From Pseudomonadota bacterium (GTDB lineage Bacteria; Pseudomonadota; Alphaproteobacteria; SP197): 64,000 nucleotides of DNA. Location of the stretch: assembly GCA_039028155.1 (NCBI GenBank), contig JBCCIS010000014.1, positions 1-64,000 on the forward strand, in the 5' to 3' direction. Each line of letters opens with the position of its first letter. Within the stretch, counting starts at the first letter, position 1. The notes under the pieces were generated by a model, which was given only the letters and a program-made list of their open reading frames with translations, searched no databases and had not been told where the DNA came from. The position numbers were made by a program, and so were the translations under genes. Below are positions 26,330-35,007 of this stretch, one piece after another.

Positions 26330-27813
26330 TACAGCGACTCCAGAAAGCGCAGCAGGGCGGCCCGGTCTTCCGGGTCCATGGCGGCGAATGCGTCGCGCGC
26401 CTCTTGCGCTTCGCCGCCATGCCACAGGATGGCCTCGGTCAGGTTGCGCGCGCGCCCGTCGTGCAGAAAGAAGGTATGGCCGCTGACGGTTTCGGTCAGG
26501 CCGATACCCCACAGCGGCGGTGTGCGCCATTCGCTGCCGCTGGCGCGGCCTTCCGGTCTGGCGTCGGCCAAGCCTTCGCCCATGTCGTGCAGCAGAAGGT
26601 CCGTATAGGGCCAGATCAATTGGTGCGACAGTTCCGGGCTTTCCTCTAGCGTCATGGTGACGTACTTCGGCGTGTGACAGGCGATACATCCGGTTTCATA
26701 AAACAACTCCTTACCTGTCAGGACGGTGGGGTCGTCGACATTGCGGCGCGCGGGTACAGCAAGGTTGCGCGTGTAGAACAGCACCAGTTCCATCATCTCC
26801 GCGGTCGCCTCGTGACCATCTTCGTCGTTGCCATCGTAGGCCGCAAGACATGACGGCTGGTTCTCGGTGCAATCGCCCCACGCATAGGGCGAGACCGGTG
26901 TCGACAGGCCGACATCGCCGGTAAACGCATGGCTGTTCTGCTGGTTCAAGAAGGGCTCGCCCGCCTTCCAGCCAAAGCGTCCCAGTGCGACATCATTCAG
27001 TTCGCTGCTCCAGACCACATTGGGGCGCCCGGAGATGCCATCGCCATCGCTGTCGTCCGGGTCGGCCTGGGCCAGGATGTCGTAGGGGTCGATGGATTCC
27101 AAAAGACCCAACCCGATCATCTGGGGCGCGACGCGCGGCGACATCATGACATCGGCATGCATCGCGCCATAGCCGAGGTCGCTGACCTCATAGGTCGGCG
27201 CGCGCAGCATGACGATTTCGCCGCCGGCGAGCTCGACCGGGAACTCTTCATAGGTGACCACCATGCGGCCTTCGCCCGCCAAGCCGCCGATCGCGAAATC
27301 CTGGAGCTGACCGCCATAGGTTGGTTCGGGTATCACGTTGGCGCGGCCGCTCTCCAACAGCGCGACCTGTTCTTCGTTCTGCGGTTCGATGCTGAGGCGC
27401 AGGAACATGGAGATCGCGTTGTCCTCCGGCCAGTTCGCCGACGGCGGATGGCCGCGCCCGTCCTTCAGGTGGCAGCGCTGACAGGCGCGGGCGTTGTAGA
27501 GCGGCCCCAGGCCGTCCGCCGACTTGGTGGACGACGGCGCGGTCACCCAGACACGCTTGAAGAAACCGTTGCCGACAGAGAACAGCAGTCGTTCTTCGGT
27601 CGTGATGTTGCTGGAGGGCTGCGAAAAGACGTCGGCATTGACCATGCCGCGAAACGTGCCGGCGCCGCCCTGGTTGGTTTCGTAACGCTCGGCGGCCGAA
27701 AACTCCGTCGTCGGCGCGACGATGGCGGCGTGCTCCTGGCTTGGCGTGCTGGCTACGGCAGCCGCATAAAGACCAATCAGGGCCACAAGGATACCGACGA
27801 TGATCACACGCAT
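26329..27813 (-). CDS. DUF1111 di-haem c-type oxidoreductase
   Basis: A 494-residue exported protein: signal-like N-terminus (IIVGILVALIGLYAAAVAST), then two c-type haem-binding sites, ARACQRCHLKDGRGHPP (about residues 112-116) and ETGCIACHTPKYVT (near residue 380). Spacing and sequence match the di-haem oxidoreductase/putative thiol oxidoreductase family related to di-haem peroxidases, normally encoded with imelysin. It likely transfers electrons in the periplasm during iron handling; the donor and acceptor are unknown. The stop overlaps the start of the next imelysin gene. Confidence 0.9.
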   Translation of the reverse strand: MRVIIVGILVALIGLYAAAVASTPSQEHAAIVAPTTEFSAAERYETNQGGAGTFRGMVNADVFSQPSSNITTEERLLFSVGNGFFKRVWVTAPSSTKSADGLGPLYNARACQRCHLKDGRGHPPSANWPEDNAISMFLRLSIEPQNEEQVALLESGRANVIPEPTYGGQLQDFAIGGLAGEGRMVVTYEEFPVELAGGEIVMLRAPTYEVSDLGYGAMHADVMMSPRVAPQMIGLGLLESIDPYDILAQADPDDSDGDGISGRPNVVWSSELNDVALGRFGWKAGEPFLNQQNSHAFTGDVGLSTPVSPYAWGDCTENQPSCLAAYDGNDEDGHEATAEMMELVLFYTRNLAVPARRNVDDPTVLTGKELFYETGCIACHTPKYVTMTLEESPELSHQLIWPYTDLLLHDMGEGLADARPEGRASGSEWRTPPLWGIGLTETVSGHTFFLHDGRARNLTEAILWHGGEAQEARDAFAAMDPEDRAALLRFLESL

Positions 27814-27920
27814 GGGTGTCGAGCGGCCCCTGTTTGGTCAGAACCGTCCCACAGCTTCACCGACCCGCGTAAAGCCGTCCTTTATTCCGACACAAGAACA
27901 CAATAGGCTCTGTTTAAGCG

Positions 27921-27963
27921 AAAAGGGCCGGACACGCAAAGGGGCATAAGAGTGTCCGGCCCT
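27921..27963 (-). terminator. intra-operon hairpin terminator or attenuator after the first imelysin
   Basis: AGGGCCGGACAC (27924-27935) and GTGTCCGGCCCT (27952-27963) pair perfectly over 12 bases around a 16-base loop. On the minus strand the stem is followed by TTTTCGCTT. It sits 18 bases after the imelysin stop and before the di-haem gene, so it probably reduces rather than abolishes read-through, giving more imelysin than the downstream products. Confidence 0.75.
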
Positions 27964-27980
27964 CGTCGACCGCCGTCTTC

Positions 27981-29249
27981 TTACTGGAAGACGGCGTCAG
28001 GATTATCGAGGCTGTCAGAGCCTTCAATCTCGATTGAACCAAGGTCCAACGACGCGACCACGTTTTCGATCGCCTGGGTCTGCGCGGTCAACGCGCTGAC
28101 GACGTTGTCGACCAGCATATTGCCGGCATCGTTGCCTTCGCCGAGCATCTGGTCATAGGTGTTGCCGGATTCAGCCGTCTTGACCATCTCCAGCATCGCC
28201 GCGTTGGTCGCATTCATCGCGGCATGCATGGCGTCATTGGCTGCCGGATCGGTCGCGCCGACCAGGTCCGCCAGGCTGGGGCCGGAGACAACCGAGCCGT
28301 CTACGCGGGTGTAGTGGCCGTTATAGACGTTGACCATGCCCTGCTGGTCATAGAAGTGAGACCAGTGGGTGTTGTCGGAAAAGCAGTCATGCTCCTCTTC
28401 GGGATCATGCAGCATCAGGCCGAGCTTCATACGCTCGCCGGCCAGCTCGCCATAGCTCAAGCTGCCCAGGCCGGTCAGCATCATGGCGATACCCCGCTGG
28501 GGACCGGCATCCATGACCGCGGCGCGGGCATCGCCATCAGCACCCCACAACCCGACCATTTCCTGCAGATCGACGATCAGCAGCTCGCTGGCGGCGAGCA
28601 GGTAGGCCGCGCGCCGGTCGCAGTTGCCGCCGGTGCAGTTGGCGGGATCAAAGTCCGTCGCCGGACGGTCCCCGGCGCCAGGGCCGGTGCCGTAGAGATC
28701 CTGGCCCCACAGCATGAATTCGATGGCGTGGTAGCCGGTCGAGACATTGGCTTCGACGCCGTCAATCTCGTGCAGTTCCTGCAGGAGCGACATATCGATA
28801 GTCGAAGCGTCGATTTCGACGCCGCCGATATGCATATGGGCATTGGCGACCACGTTGGCCGTGTAATAGGGGTTCTCGTCGGACTCCTCGCCGTAGCTCA
28901 CGACCTCGACATAATCGAGCAGGCCCTCATCCAGCGGCCAAGCGTTGACGCGGCCTTCCCAGTCGTCGACCAGCGGGTTACCGAAGCGATAGGCTTCGGA
29001 CTGCTGATAGGGCACGCGGGCCTGACGCCAGGCCTCACGGGCCTCGGCCAGATGCCGCTCGTCGGGCATGGCAACCAGCGCCTCGACCGCGTCGTGCAGC
29101 TGTTCGGCGCGCAGCAGCGAGTCGGCATAGGTCGCCTCGGCGATATCGGCATAAGTCGTCAAAACGGCATTGGCGTCGACGTCGGCCAGGGCAGGTGCCG
29201 TCCACAGGCTCGCCGCGGCGGCGAGGGCGGCAATTCTGGTCTTTCGCAT
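27981..29249 (-). CDS. imelysin family (peptidase M75) iron-regulated protein
   Basis: A 422-residue protein starting at the ATG at 29249 behind GGGGAC. Residues 1-22 are a Sec signal (MRKTRIAALAAAASLWTAPA). The mature protein has WRQARVPYQQSEAYRFGNPLVDDW, the signature GYHAIEFMLWGQDL (GxHxxE, a proposed metal site) near the middle, and a second helical repeat ending in SLDNPDAVF. This is the canonical imelysin fold of the IrpA/ICMP type, located in the periplasm or outer membrane. First gene of the iron-type operon, with a Fur-like site 41 bases upstream. Confidence 0.9.
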   Translation of the reverse strand: MRKTRIAALAAAASLWTAPALADVDANAVLTTYADIAEATYADSLLRAEQLHDAVEALVAMPDERHLAEAREAWRQARVPYQQSEAYRFGNPLVDDWEGRVNAWPLDEGLLDYVEVVSYGEESDENPYYTANVVANAHMHIGGVEIDASTIDMSLLQELHEIDGVEANVSTGYHAIEFMLWGQDLYGTGPGAGDRPATDFDPANCTGGNCDRRAAYLLAASELLIVDLQEMVGLWGADGDARAAVMDAGPQRGIAMMLTGLGSLSYGELAGERMKLGLMLHDPEEEHDCFSDNTHWSHFYDQQGMVNVYNGHYTRVDGSVVSGPSLADLVGATDPAANDAMHAAMNATNAAMLEMVKTAESGNTYDQMLGEGNDAGNMLVDNVVSALTAQTQAIENVVASLDLGSIEIEGSDSLDNPDAVFQ

Positions 29250-29289
29250 GGTTGTCCCCACAGGTGGCTATTGACGAAGAGTTTTAGCC

Positions 29290-29308
29290 GCAAATGAGAA
29301 TGATTTGC
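29290..29308 (-). promoter_or_regulatory. Fur-box-like operator upstream of the imelysin operon
   Basis: The plus strand reads GCAAATGAGAATGATTTGC, a 19-base site with matching GCAAAT/ATTTGC ends and GAGAATGA-like centre, close to known Fur operators. It lies 41-59 bases before the imelysin ATG, where it would overlap the promoter. This supports iron repression of the four-gene unit. Binding by Fur versus another iron regulator (Irr, RirA) cannot be told. Confidence 0.72.
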
Positions 29309-29535
29309 AATACGAAAAAGAGGCTGGCTGACATGCGCTATGAAGCGTTTCCAGGCGGGAATCGCCGCGCAAGCCGCCGACATCCTGGAGTTGTGGGAAC
29401 CAGAAGCGGATCGCGATTAGCCTGAGCCGCTTGGCGGCTCTTGCTCATCGCGTGAATCTGCTCTCGATCTATTGGTTGGAGCAGACTCGCGACTCTATCT
29501 GGTTCGCATGCGATTCAGACAGAATGCGCTCTGCT
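29309..29535. other. intergenic stretch without a convincing gene
   Basis: This stretch plus the leader on its left makes 286 bases between the imelysin start and the DUF2927 stop. A short plus-strand frame from an ATG at 29341 (26 codons) shows no family and no ribosome binding site. No hairpin of note was seen. Confidence 0.5.
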
Positions 29536-30324
29536 CTAGGTGCGGATCTCCGTTACCGCCTGGCGCACGATCGGTTCGGCCTCCGGCCACGACATGCCCG
29601 GTGACAGGCGCTGGTCATAGAGCAGGCGGAACAGGATGCGGTCGTGGTCGGTCAGCGCCATGTTGGGGCTGGAATCGTTGAATATCGACGGTTCGACATC
29701 GTCGGAGTCGTTGAACAGGCCCATCGCCTGGGTCAGCTCCTCGATGATGCAGGCGCGAACGATGAACCGTCCTTGGTCGGTCGGGATCAGGATGACCGCC
29801 GCGACAATCTCGTTGGGCCGGTGGTCGGATGTGACGATGCGGCCATAACACGTCGCCTGACCTTCCATCTCCTTGGTCAGCTTTTCCATCAGCCGCTCGC
29901 TGGAGAAGAAGGGGGAATAAACGTCGCGATAGGTCGTCACCGCCTCGTTGAACGGGTCGGGCGAGAAGATGACGACCACATTGGCCTTGTCTTCCGGCCC
30001 TACGATATTGATCGGCAGGCCGCTCATCTCTGACATCTCGTCCAGATGGACAAGTGTGTATTCGAGGTAGCGGTCGGTGACATCGCCGACCAACGCGACG
30101 TTCAGCGGCTCTTCCCAGCGCGTCAGCCGGCGCGCGCGTTTATCGGGATCGAACTCGCGGTAGAACGCGATCGTCTCGAAGTTGTCGACATAGTCGCTGT
30201 CGCTGAGCTCGGCCGATGTCTTGGGCGACTGGCAGGCGCCCAAAAGGACCAGGGCGAGACCGCTTAGAATCGCGAGCGGCGCACATGCCCGCCCGCGCGG
30301 CATCAGGTCATTCGTTTTCGCCAT
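29536..30324 (-). CDS. DUF2927 family lipoprotein
   Basis: A 262-residue protein. The N-terminus ends in a lipobox, LVLLGAC (Cys about residue 31), so it is expected to be lipid-anchored. The mature domain (RRLTRWEEPLNVALVGDV, then IVGPEDKANVVVIFSPD, RACIIEELTQAMGLFNDSDDVEPSIFND) matches DUF2927. The EELTQ segment and the DHDRILFRLLYDQRL helix resemble a zinc-metalloprotease-like fold, but a full HExxH is absent (EELTQ stands in that place), so catalytic activity is doubtful. Monocistronic. Function unknown. Confidence 0.8.
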   Translation of the reverse strand: MAKTNDLMPRGRACAPLAILSGLALVLLGACQSPKTSAELSDSDYVDNFETIAFYREFDPDKRARRLTRWEEPLNVALVGDVTDRYLEYTLVHLDEMSEMSGLPINIVGPEDKANVVVIFSPDPFNEAVTTYRDVYSPFFSSERLMEKLTKEMEGQATCYGRIVTSDHRPNEIVAAVILIPTDQGRFIVRACIIEELTQAMGLFNDSDDVEPSIFNDSSPNMALTDHDRILFRLLYDQRLSPGMSWPEAEPIVRQAVTEIRT

Positions 30325-30348
30325 GTCGATGTCAGCCGATCAGCCCAC

Positions 30349-31011
30349 TCACAAGTTCCCGTTCAGAAACGTGCTCATACGCTCCCAGGCCTGGTTGGCG
30401 CAAGCGGTGTCGTAGACACCTTCCGCCCGCTCGTTGAAGAACGCGTGCTGGGCGTCATACCGGAAGAGTTCGTAGTTGACGCCGCCTGCTTTCATCGAGC
30501 CTTCCAGTTCGTCGACCGCGGCCGGCGTGCACCAGTCGTCGATATTGGCGAAGTGGCCCTGGAACGGCACCTTGATCGTCGCGGGGTCGGCAAAGGAGGC
30601 GGGCGGGATGCCATAAAAGCAGACGGCCGCATCGGTCTCTGGCACGTGGGCCGCGGCGGCGATGGTGAGCGCGCCGCCCATGCAAAAGCCCATGACGGCG
30701 ACCTTGCCGCTTGATTGTTTCAGATGCTGAACCGCGCCGCGCAGGTCTTCGTTGGTCGCGCCGGGAAAGTCGAGGCCGTCCATCATGTGGTTGGCTTCGT
30801 CCGGTTCCGTGGTGACCCGGCCTTTATAAAGGTCCGGTGCGATGGCGTTGTAGCCGGCGCGGGCAAAGCGGTCGGCGACGCCGCAGATCTGGTCATTCAG
30901 ACCCCACCATTCCTGAATCACGACGACACCCGGCCGGCCGTCGCCGGCGACCGCCTGATAACCCTTGGTGCTGCCGCCGTCGGGACGCGCAAACTCAATC
31001 AAGCTGCCCAT
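30349..31011 (-). CDS. dienelactone hydrolase family protein
   Basis: A 220-residue alpha/beta hydrolase from the ATG at 31011 with AGGGAG upstream. The triad of dienelactone hydrolases is visible: nucleophile Cys in VMGFCMGGALT, Asp in NIDDWCTP and His in DAQHAFFNE. The N-terminal VVVIQEWWGLNDQI is the conserved oxyanion/Glu region. It would hydrolyse lactones such as dienelactone, though most family members act on unknown esters, and no chlorocatechol genes are near. Confidence 0.92.
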   Translation of the reverse strand: MGSLIEFARPDGGSTKGYQAVAGDGRPGVVVIQEWWGLNDQICGVADRFARAGYNAIAPDLYKGRVTTEPDEANHMMDGLDFPGATNEDLRGAVQHLKQSSGKVAVMGFCMGGALTIAAAAHVPETDAAVCFYGIPPASFADPATIKVPFQGHFANIDDWCTPAAVDELEGSMKAGGVNYELFRYDAQHAFFNERAEGVYDTACANQAWERMSTFLNGNL

Positions 31012-31225
31012 GCTCTCCCTTTCCAATCCAGTCAACCACTTGCTGCGACTGGAAAAATAGTCGCACGGCCGGACGAATCCGACAAGCGCTCAGCGCTCAC
31101 GTTCAGGCGATTGGGGATTTTCGTCGGCACCCACGGCGGCATCGCGGCCGCGCCCGTCACGCATCTGTTGACCGGACAGGGGGAAGCCACTATGTCAGAT
31201 GTTCCACGCCCGATGGCGCGTTAGC

Positions 31226-31301
31226 GTCCCCATCGTCTAGTGGCCTAGGACATCGGCCTCTCACGCCGAAAACGGGGGTTCGAGTCCCCCTGGGGACGCC
31301 A
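31226..31301 (+). tRNA. tRNA-Glu (anticodon CTC)
   Basis: A 76-base cloverleaf. The acceptor stem GTCCCCA (31226-31232) pairs with TGGGGAC (31291-31297), with discriminator G and an encoded CCA. The anticodon arm is CGGC-CTCTCAC-GCCG, giving CTC, which reads GAG (Glu). The T arm is GGGGG-TTCGAGT-CCCCC. All stems pair perfectly. No repeat of its 3' end was noticed elsewhere in the window, so it does not mark an integrated element here. Confidence 0.97.
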
Positions 31302-31606
31302 CCTTCATCTTCCTTACATGACCCGACACTTATGGCCCGACACGCGCCTTGCTTCGGCGCGCCGTTCGTTCGACGTCGTGTCGACCGGCTAGGCAGTCGC
31401 CGTGGCACGACGCCGTTGCGTCAACATGTCATCGCAGCTTGGTCTGACGCACCAAGCAAGACCACACCAGATCGATAGACCGTCGAAGATCTGCAACATC
31501 AACGCGACGAAAATCGCAGTGTTTGTCGAACGTTTGCGTTCTTTACACAAAGTGTTAATAATATTCGGTCAATAATCCTGAGTCAGTTATTTATCGAAAG
31601 AGTTAT
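31302..31606. other. 305-base gene-free stretch between tRNA-Glu and the TPR-sulfotransferase
   Basis: The first half is GC-rich and featureless. The last 110 bases become markedly AT-rich and contain TTTACAC-AAA-GTGTTAA, an imperfect inverted repeat near 31542-31558, plus several TAATAT-like hexamers. This is a likely promoter region for the downstream gene. No ORF or RNA was recognised. Confidence 0.5.
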
Positions 31607-33088
31607 ATGCCAAAGATTCGTCCCAATAACTCTTTCGATTCAAGGTCTGCTTCTTCGGTTACTTCCGATCGAAGAGTCGCGCGACGCCAAGCCTTGCCAA
31701 CGACTGTGCACGGCGCAAAGCAACCTCAGGTTACAGAGAGCAACGTCAACTTCAATCGTGGCATGGCTCTGCAGAAGGCCGGACGGCATCGCGACGCCGC
31801 CGATCTGTTCCGGCAAATCCTCAAAAAGGACAAAAAACACGCCAAGGCGTGGACCCAATTGGGTATCGCGGCCTTTGCCGTCGACGACCTGAAGACAGCG
31901 CAACGCCACCTCAAGACGGCCATCAAAATCGACGGGACCGATCCGCTGCCGTTCTACAATCTCGGCGTGATCGATCAGCGCTTGGGCGACATGGCGGCGG
32001 CGCGACGGCATCTGAACCGCGCGATCAGCCTGAAACCTGACTTCGCCGAGGCCTATTACAGCCTATCCTTGGCGGGCAGGTTCAAGGCGGGCGACGGGAC
32101 GGTCGACAGGGTCGAGGCGCTCTGCAAGACATCGAACCTCTCGGCCTCCGATCTCTGTTCCCTGCACTTTGCCGCCGGCAAGATGCGCGATGACATGGGC
32201 GAGCCATCGTCTGCCTTTGCGCACTACCGAACAGCCAATCGTTTGATGACGGCGACCTATGACAGGGCGTGGGCGGAGAGCTTTGCCGCCCGACAGAAGA
32301 CCGTCTTCGACCAGTCGCTGTTCGATCGTTATGCCGGACATGGCGTTGCGGATGGCGCGCCGATCTTCGTCGTCGGCATGGCGCGGTCGGGGACGACCTT
32401 GGTGGAGCAGATTCTCTCCAGCCATCCCAAGGTTGCCGGTCTGGGCGAACTGGGCGATCTCACCGACATCGCTAACGCCCTTGCGGACCAGTCCACGACC
32501 GGCGCGGTCTACCCCAATTGCTTGCGCGACATGGACGTTGCCGCGCAGCGGCTGTTGGCCGACGGGTATCTGCGCCGCACCGCGTCGTTGGCGCCGGCCG
32601 CCCAGCGTTTCGTCGACAAGAACCCGGCGAACTTCCGGCATCTCGGCCTGATCGCCATCATGTTTCCGAACGCGCGGATCATCCATTGCACGCGCTCGCC
32701 GCTCGACGTTTGCCTGTCGTGCTACTTCAAGAAGTTTCCGCTGGGCATGGACCACACGTTCGACCTTGACGATCTCGCGCACTATTACCGTCTCTACCAT
32801 GACCTCATGGCCCATTGGCGAAAGGTCCTGCCTATACCGATCTACGATCTCTGCTACGAGGGCTTGGTCGAAAACCGCCAGGCGGTGTCGCGCGATCTCC
32901 TCAATTTCTGCGGTCTGGACTGGCATCCGCGATGCGAGAGATTCTTCGAGAACAAGCGCGCCGTCGCCACGGCAAGCTCCTGGCAGGTCCGCCAACCGCT
33001 CTATAATTCCTCGGTCGCCCGTTGGAAGAAGTATGAGGCGGAGTTGCAGCCGCTCATCGAGGCGCTTGGACCGCTCGCCGACGCCTAG
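31607..33088 (+). CDS. TPR-repeat sulfotransferase
   Basis: A 493-residue protein. Residues 45-150 contain about three tetratricopeptide repeats (GMALQKAGRHRDAADLFRQI; AWTQLGIAAFAVDDLKTAQR; FYNLGVIDQRLGDMAAARRH). Residues 250-490 are a sulfotransferase domain: PIFVVGMARSGTTLVEQIL is the PAPS 5'-phosphosulfate loop, and RIIHCTRSPLDVCLSCYFK is the 3'-phosphate-binding segment. The enzyme would transfer sulfate from PAPS to an unknown acceptor, perhaps a protein or glycan recognised by the TPRs. This TPR-sulfotransferase architecture is common in marine alphaproteobacteria. Confidence 0.9.
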   Translation: MPKIRPNNSFDSRSASSVTSDRRVARRQALPTTVHGAKQPQVTESNVNFNRGMALQKAGRHRDAADLFRQILKKDKKHAKAWTQLGIAAFAVDDLKTAQRHLKTAIKIDGTDPLPFYNLGVIDQRLGDMAAARRHLNRAISLKPDFAEAYYSLSLAGRFKAGDGTVDRVEALCKTSNLSASDLCSLHFAAGKMRDDMGEPSSAFAHYRTANRLMTATYDRAWAESFAARQKTVFDQSLFDRYAGHGVADGAPIFVVGMARSGTTLVEQILSSHPKVAGLGELGDLTDIANALADQSTTGAVYPNCLRDMDVAAQRLLADGYLRRTASLAPAAQRFVDKNPANFRHLGLIAIMFPNARIIHCTRSPLDVCLSCYFKKFPLGMDHTFDLDDLAHYYRLYHDLMAHWRKVLPIPIYDLCYEGLVENRQAVSRDLLNFCGLDWHPRCERFFENKRAVATASSWQVRQPLYNSSVARWKKYEAELQPLIEALGPLADA

Positions 33089-33101
33089 TCGCTCAAGCGC
33101 C

Positions 33102-33662
33102 TTATCCCTTGCACCGCGCCGGCGTGTCGTTGCCGGAGACGATGAAGTCCTGACAGGTCAGGAAGTCCTCGTTGTAGTAACCGACGGCATAGCCAACCAG
33201 GGCGATGAACGCGACGATGGCGAACATGACGACAAAGAAGAGCGGCTGCTTCAGGTTGATCAGGTCGGGCGTCACCATGATGACGAGCACGTAGAGTGTG
33301 TAGGGCAGGGTGACCACGGCGACGATCAGCGACAGCCACGAAAGCTGGGCGTCGATCTCGGTGCCCGTCAGGCTGACGCCGGACTCAAGATCGACCAGCA
33401 TCCAAAGCGTCGGGATCAGCAGCACGAAGCGGCCGCGCCAACTGACCAGCCGTTTGCGGTCGGCGGGCGGCGGCACGAAGAAGCTGGCGAAGAGTGCCGC
33501 GGTCGATGCCGCCCACACGGTGAACACCTTGTCGAAGAAGATTGTGTTGAAGACGCCCAGGTTGAACGCGATGTCCCATGCCGCGACCGACAGTGAAATC
33601 GTCGACAGCATGAAGATCTTGATATCGGCCTGCGACGGCGCCCGGCCCGCTTTCGATGCCAT
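33102..33662 (-). CDS. five-span membrane protein, unknown function
   Basis: A 186-residue protein with an N-terminal polar stretch (MASKAGRAPSQADIKIF) and about five hydrophobic segments (ISLSVAAWDIAFNLGVF; VWAASTAALFASFFV; FVLLIPTLWMLVDL; WLSLIVAVVTLPYTLYVLVIMV; LFFVVMFAIVAFIALVGYAV). Two Cys lie in the C-terminal tail (FLTCQDF, ARCKG). No family recognised. It converges with the sulfotransferase gene 14 bases away. Confidence 0.72.
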   Translation of the reverse strand: MASKAGRAPSQADIKIFMLSTISLSVAAWDIAFNLGVFNTIFFDKVFTVWAASTAALFASFFVPPPADRKRLVSWRGRFVLLIPTLWMLVDLESGVSLTGTEIDAQLSWLSLIVAVVTLPYTLYVLVIMVTPDLINLKQPLFFVVMFAIVAFIALVGYAVGYYNEDFLTCQDFIVSGNDTPARCKG

Positions 33663-33716
33663 TCCCTGGGTCCCCCTTGGACGTCAAAGCGAAGGACCCA
33701 TTATCGGCCTTTTCGA

Positions 33717-34337
33717 CTAGCTGGAGAACAGGTCGACCGTGCCGTCGGGGATCTGCGGCCAGCCCAGGCACAGATGCAGTACCGGGGCGAGCGGCGGTTT
33801 GAGGTCGAGCAGATTGGCGGTCGCCTCGTCCTTGAAACCGGCGACCAGGACGCAGCCGAGACCTTCCGACACCGCCTGAAGTTGCACGTTCTGGGCGGCG
33901 GCGCCGGCTTCGATATAGACGTAACGTTCGCCGCGCTGGCCAAAGGGTGGCTGATCGGCGAAGTCCTTCGCCGGTGTCACGAAATCAGCGCACAGGGTCA
34001 GAATGAAGGGCGCCAAGCCGATCCACGGTTGATCGTCGAGTGCCGCGGCCTGCAGTTCGCCTCGGACGTCGCGGTGGACGGTCATGGTCAGGCGGCCAGT
34101 TTGCGGGTCGGCTGCATAGACGCCGGACTCCAATCCCTCGACCGCGCCCACCACCAGCACCAGGCGCAGGGGATGCAGCGCATGCGCCGACGGCGCGGTG
34201 CGCTCGCCCATGGCGCCGGTGATGCCCTGGGCCGCCCACAGCAGGCGATGCACCACCGGCAGCGGCAGGGCGCGCCCGTCGAACTCGCGGCAGGTCCGGC
34301 GGTGCTCAAGCGCGAGCGTCAGCGATACATCTGTCAT
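33717..34337 (-). CDS. SagB/nitroreductase-family oxidoreductase
   Basis: A 206-residue flavoprotein from the ATG at 34337 (AAGG upstream). TLALEHRRTCREFDGRALPLPVVHRLLWAAQGIT is the nitroreductase N-terminal helix pair that binds FMN phosphate (RR). Then SAHALHPLRLVLVV, and VYIEAGAAAQNVQLQAVSEGLGCVLVAGF is the dimer-interface helix typical of SagB/ThcOx types. No thiazole/oxazole cyclase partner is near, so it is probably a stand-alone nitro- or ene-reductase. Confidence 0.85.
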   Translation of the reverse strand: MTDVSLTLALEHRRTCREFDGRALPLPVVHRLLWAAQGITGAMGERTAPSAHALHPLRLVLVVGAVEGLESGVYAADPQTGRLTMTVHRDVRGELQAAALDDQPWIGLAPFILTLCADFVTPAKDFADQPPFGQRGERYVYIEAGAAAQNVQLQAVSEGLGCVLVAGFKDEATANLLDLKPPLAPVLHLCLGWPQIPDGTVDLFSS

Positions 34338-34365
34338 CGGGTGACCTTTTGTTTTTGGAACCATT

Positions 34366-34935
34366 TCAATGCAAGGAAAAGCGCATGACGTGACGGCGTG
34401 TGCCCGCCCGGCCAACCTCGACGAAACCTGCACGCTCAAAAAGCGTGGTGAGCCCCATGAAACGATAGCTCGGTGAATCAGGTTCGACCGGGTAAGCCTC
34501 GACACAGGCCGCATTCTGTCGGCGGGCATAAGCAAGGGCCGCATTTAGCAGGCGCTCGCTCAGTCCTCGACCGCGAAACGCGCGCTTGATAAAGAAACAG
34601 GTCAACGACCACACATTCTGCGACGCTGTGCCGTCATCCTCTGGACCGCCCAAGCGGCGGAACGTCGGGCGCGGCGCGAACGAACACCACGCAATCGCCT
34701 CGCCGTCACAATAGCCCAGCAAGCCGATGGGCATGCCGTCGGCGACCCGCGCGCCAAGTGCGGCTTTCAACACCGCGTTGCGTTCGGTATTGCGTGCCTC
34801 CTTGGCTTCCGGCGGCTGTGTACGCCATGCCATGCACCAGCAGTACTTCGGTCCTCCACGAGCCTCGAACAGAGCGACCAGATCCGGCCAACGCGCCTGA
34901 TCGACGGGATGGACGGTGAAGCTGTCGCCGCTCAT
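34366..34935 (-). CDS. GNAT family N-acetyltransferase
   Basis: A 189-residue protein. KYCWCMAWR at the N-terminus, then VWSLTCFFIKRAFRGRGLSERLL, where KRAFRGRGLSERLL is the acetyl-CoA pyrophosphate-binding R/QxxGxG/A signature, followed by ALAYARRQNAACVEAYPVE and FERAGFVEVGRAGTRRHVMR. This matches a GNAT subgroup with a CWC motif near the N-terminus. The substrate is unknown. It is independent of the SagB-like gene 28 bases downstream on the same strand. Confidence 0.85.
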   Translation of the reverse strand: MSGDSFTVHPVDQARWPDLVALFEARGGPKYCWCMAWRTQPPEAKEARNTERNAVLKAALGARVADGMPIGLLGYCDGEAIAWCSFAPRPTFRRLGGPEDDGTASQNVWSLTCFFIKRAFRGRGLSERLLNAALAYARRQNAACVEAYPVEPDSPSYRFMGLTTLFERAGFVEVGRAGTRRHVMRFSLH

Positions 34936-35007
34936 GACCCGATGACTGTGGGAGATTGAATGGCGGACATCATGGCGTTGTTGGCATGCACGATACTTCT
35001 GCGCCCC

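Noticed and set aside
31226-31606. tRNA-Glu as an integration site for a mobile element
   Set aside because: No integrase, no repeat of the tRNA end and no element genes were seen within the window.
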